Of a stretch of DNA of 64,000 bases, positions 62,232-64,000 are shown in pieces (positions within the stretch are counted from its first letter, which is position 1; every line of letters starts with the position of its first letter). Both the position numbers and the translations under genes were made by a program. The notes beneath the pieces were generated by a model. That model ran no database searches, was not told the origin of the DNA, and saw nothing but the letters and a program-made list of their open reading frames with translations. The DNA is from Melastoma dodecandrum (Eukaryota > Streptophyta > Magnoliopsida > Myrtales > Melastomataceae), in assembly GCA_029817715.1 (NCBI GenBank), contig JARUPY010000605.1:1364001-1428000 (forward strand). Direction: 5' to 3'.

Positions 62232-62765
62232 GTTGGGGAATTGCATATATTTATAGAATGCTTCCAGCAATAAGGTCAGTTCGTGGGGGTCCCTGTAACT
62301 GAGTTTGCAAGATCACAACATGAACTGAGATTGCTTGATGATCTTAAGATCTTTGCACACCAGCTTGCACTTACATGAGTCCTTTCTGCAAGTGACTAAG
62401 TTATGTGATATGGGTATCGACGATAGTGTTTGTTCGGTTGGTTGGGCGCAGCGTGGATGAAATCTTGCTTTCGGAACTAGCAATGGAAAACTCCAGGTTA
62501 TAGTTGTTTAATGTCTCGAATTGTCATTTATTTTGAAGGAAATTTATGGGCTTGTTTTTTTAAAATGAGTTTTCGGCCCAACTAAAGTTTGGAAGATCCA
62601 AATACCGAACCGAAATATCCAAATTTATTTTGGTATTTCGGTATTTGGAAGTTTAGAGTTCGGTTCAGTATTTGAAAGACAAAATTTTAAAACTTTGATA
62701 TTTGGAACTTCGGTATTCGGTTCGGTTCGAATTTGGCATATCGAATGCTCACCCCTGGTCACTCG

Positions 62766-63505
62766 CTCAGCCTTTGCACCGGTTTTCTCTTCGGTTTACC
62801 CCTTCACGAAGTTGGCTCGGGTCTTCTATGATCGGTCTGCCAAGGTGGGGCACCACCGCAACCTTCGCTTCGCAAAGAAGTTAATCCCCAAAAACACGTT
62901 GTAATCGTCAATGGATGATAACAATGTTAAGAGATCCGCTCCACAAGCCGACTTTGATTGGTAATTCTTTCTCCACATCACCAGTAGGCTAGCTTCCCGA
63001 GTTCACCACTCTTATTTTCCGTGAGTGGCTTCTCCACTCGTAGGCCAATCATTGCATCATGCAACTGCCACAGAAAAATTTGTCACCCCAGAGTCCACCA
63101 TCACCAACACCTGCTAACGCGACATCATCAACAGAATGAACATTAATCCGTTGGAACCCGCATCTTTCCCAATCGCAACGCCCCTTTGATAGCAATGGGG
63201 CAAAACGAGACTCAAAAGCATCCTCATAGATGTCGACAGCAACGTTTAACCTTTCCTTCTTTGGACAATCTCGTGTCTGATAAGGTCTGTTGCAAATGAA
63301 GCAAGTTGAGGATTCGTCTGTGGTTTGTCCGTCGTTTTATATTTTACCTCGTTAGCCTGGCTGTGGTAGCTCTGCTTTGGTTTCAACTGGTCATCACGCC
63401 TTTCGTTGTTTCCGTCGTGTCGTGGTCACTTCTCTTTGGACACGGGCCTCCCAATTTGCTGGAATGGCACCCTAGAGAAGCTATTGCCCTTTAGTCATAT
63501 GGATA
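62766..63505 (-). pseudogene. Gypsy gag-protease remnant
   Basis: On the minus strand, in order: a zinc-knuckle-like CFICNRPYQTRDCPKK near 63300-63260 (the His of CCHC is lost), a linker, a retropepsin-like VMVDSGVTNF near 63090, and a later protease segment (DDYNVFLGINFF) near 62900. The reading frame changes several times. This is the old host sequence into which the hAT element at 48654-62757 inserted; the remnant continues at 48486-48653. Confidence 0.65.
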
Positions 63506-63507
63506 AC

Positions 63508-64000
63508 TGTTGGATCGTTTATGTACACTAAGAGGGGGGTGAATTAGTGTTTATCACTTTTTCGCCCTTTCTCGGTGTAAGCGGAAGCGTACTGTATCAC
63601 AGCAGAGCGTTTCTCAGAATGAGAAATACCTTACTGTAACTGTTACGATTTTGTCGAGTAGGTTTTCGTACGAGTGTTGCGCGATCGTAATGGACACAGT
63701 GATTTATAGTGGTTCGGCCTTAATTGACCTACGTCCACTTTCCACCAACAAGGTGATTCCACTATATAAAATAATGGGTGCAAAAAGCCCTTGCACTAGG
63801 CGTATGTTCCTCTCACAAAGTGAGATTTAGAATCCCGTACAATAGATGATCACTCCTGGCAACGGTCAGCTCCTCACACAGTGGACGTCTTCTCGTTTCC
63901 AGCAGAATGATGCTTATCCTCAGCAGTTGGTAGCTCAATGGATTCCACACAGCTCGTTGTCGCTTAATATAAACCTGACTTATCAAAGAACACAGACAAC
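63508..64000 (-). repeat. Partial Sirevirus-like LTR, inverted, cut by the window edge
   Basis: In plus-strand reading it starts TGTTGGATCG, the inverse of the LTR 3' end at 62231, and continues with sequence matching the LTRs at 49956 and 62231 and the solo LTR from 13850. It may be another solo LTR or the 3' LTR of a minus-strand element beyond the window. Confidence 0.85.

Larger units (their letters stand above)
48654..62757 (-). mobile_element. hAT-type element with ends 14.1 kb apart, filled by nested retrotransposons
   Basis: The left end GAGGGGTGAGC at 48654 and right end GCTCACCCCTG at 62757 are inverted copies of the hAT termini of 19685-23574, with the same AAATACCGAA-type subterminal repeats (48670-48760 and 62590-62740). 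They are flanked by near-identical 8-mers GTCACTCA (48646-48653) and GTCACTCG (62758-62765). Only about 0.1 kb and 0.5 kb of hAT sequence remain; the rest is a Sirevirus-like element. The right arm matches the 3' side of the transposase in the other copy, so the orientation is opposite. No transposase remains. The 62232-62560 part does not resemble the first copy. Confidence 0.72.

Overview
This is a stretch of nuclear genome from a flowering plant, most likely a eudicot. Every intact gene has GT-AG introns. The gene content (SKP1-like 21, KIN-10 kinesin, CYP715 P450, beta-tubulin, ADF, HIPP, SHOC1, cytochrome b561, remorin) and the transposons (Copia, Gypsy, hAT) are all plant types. I cannot name the species. 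I found no bacterial, viral-genome, organelle, CRISPR or tRNA/rRNA features. Exon coordinates were placed by eye from frame, splice dinucleotides and family knowledge.

Layout. At 1-11.5 kb is a compact gene island: SKP1-like 21 (+, 1231-3454), converging on a KIN-10 kinesin (-, 4080-7460, 15 exons), then a CYP715A-type P450 (-, 9059-11416). At 13-17 kb lies a truncated minus-strand Copia element with a Sirevirus-like solo LTR inserted in it (5-bp target duplication AACCC). At 19.7-23.6 kb is a complete hAT transposon with matching termini, an 8-bp target duplication and an apparently intact three-exon transposase. At 25.2-30.8 kb are beta-tubulin (-), actin-depolymerizing factor (-) and a small HMA-domain HIPP protein (+). 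At 31.7-39.5 kb is a 5'-truncated pseudogene of the meiotic gene SHOC1, split by a 5.15-kb Copia element with target duplication GAGCC. At 40.2-44.3 kb are cytochrome b561 (+) and a remorin (+).

From about 45 kb to the right edge the window is nested transposable elements. A decayed minus-strand Gypsy remnant carries two insertions. One is a 2.7-kb Copia element (target duplication CTAGT). The other is a hAT-like element whose ends now lie 14.1 kb apart. Inside that hAT sits a Sirevirus-type Copia element (48788-62231) with very unequal LTRs, and inside its reverse transcriptase is a 4.76-kb insertion that looks like a giant solo LTR. A further inverted LTR of the Sirevirus-like family starts at 63508 and runs off the window.

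How the genes relate. The host genes are independent transcription units, not a pathway cluster. Several belong to cytoskeleton and cell-division biology (kinesin, tubulin, ADF), and CYP715, ADF and SHOC1 are, as I recall, close neighbours on Arabidopsis chromosome 5, which suggests conserved microsynteny. I did not find a new biochemical system. The most interesting content is the nested transposon architecture, the intact hAT transposase, and the SHOC1 pseudogene.
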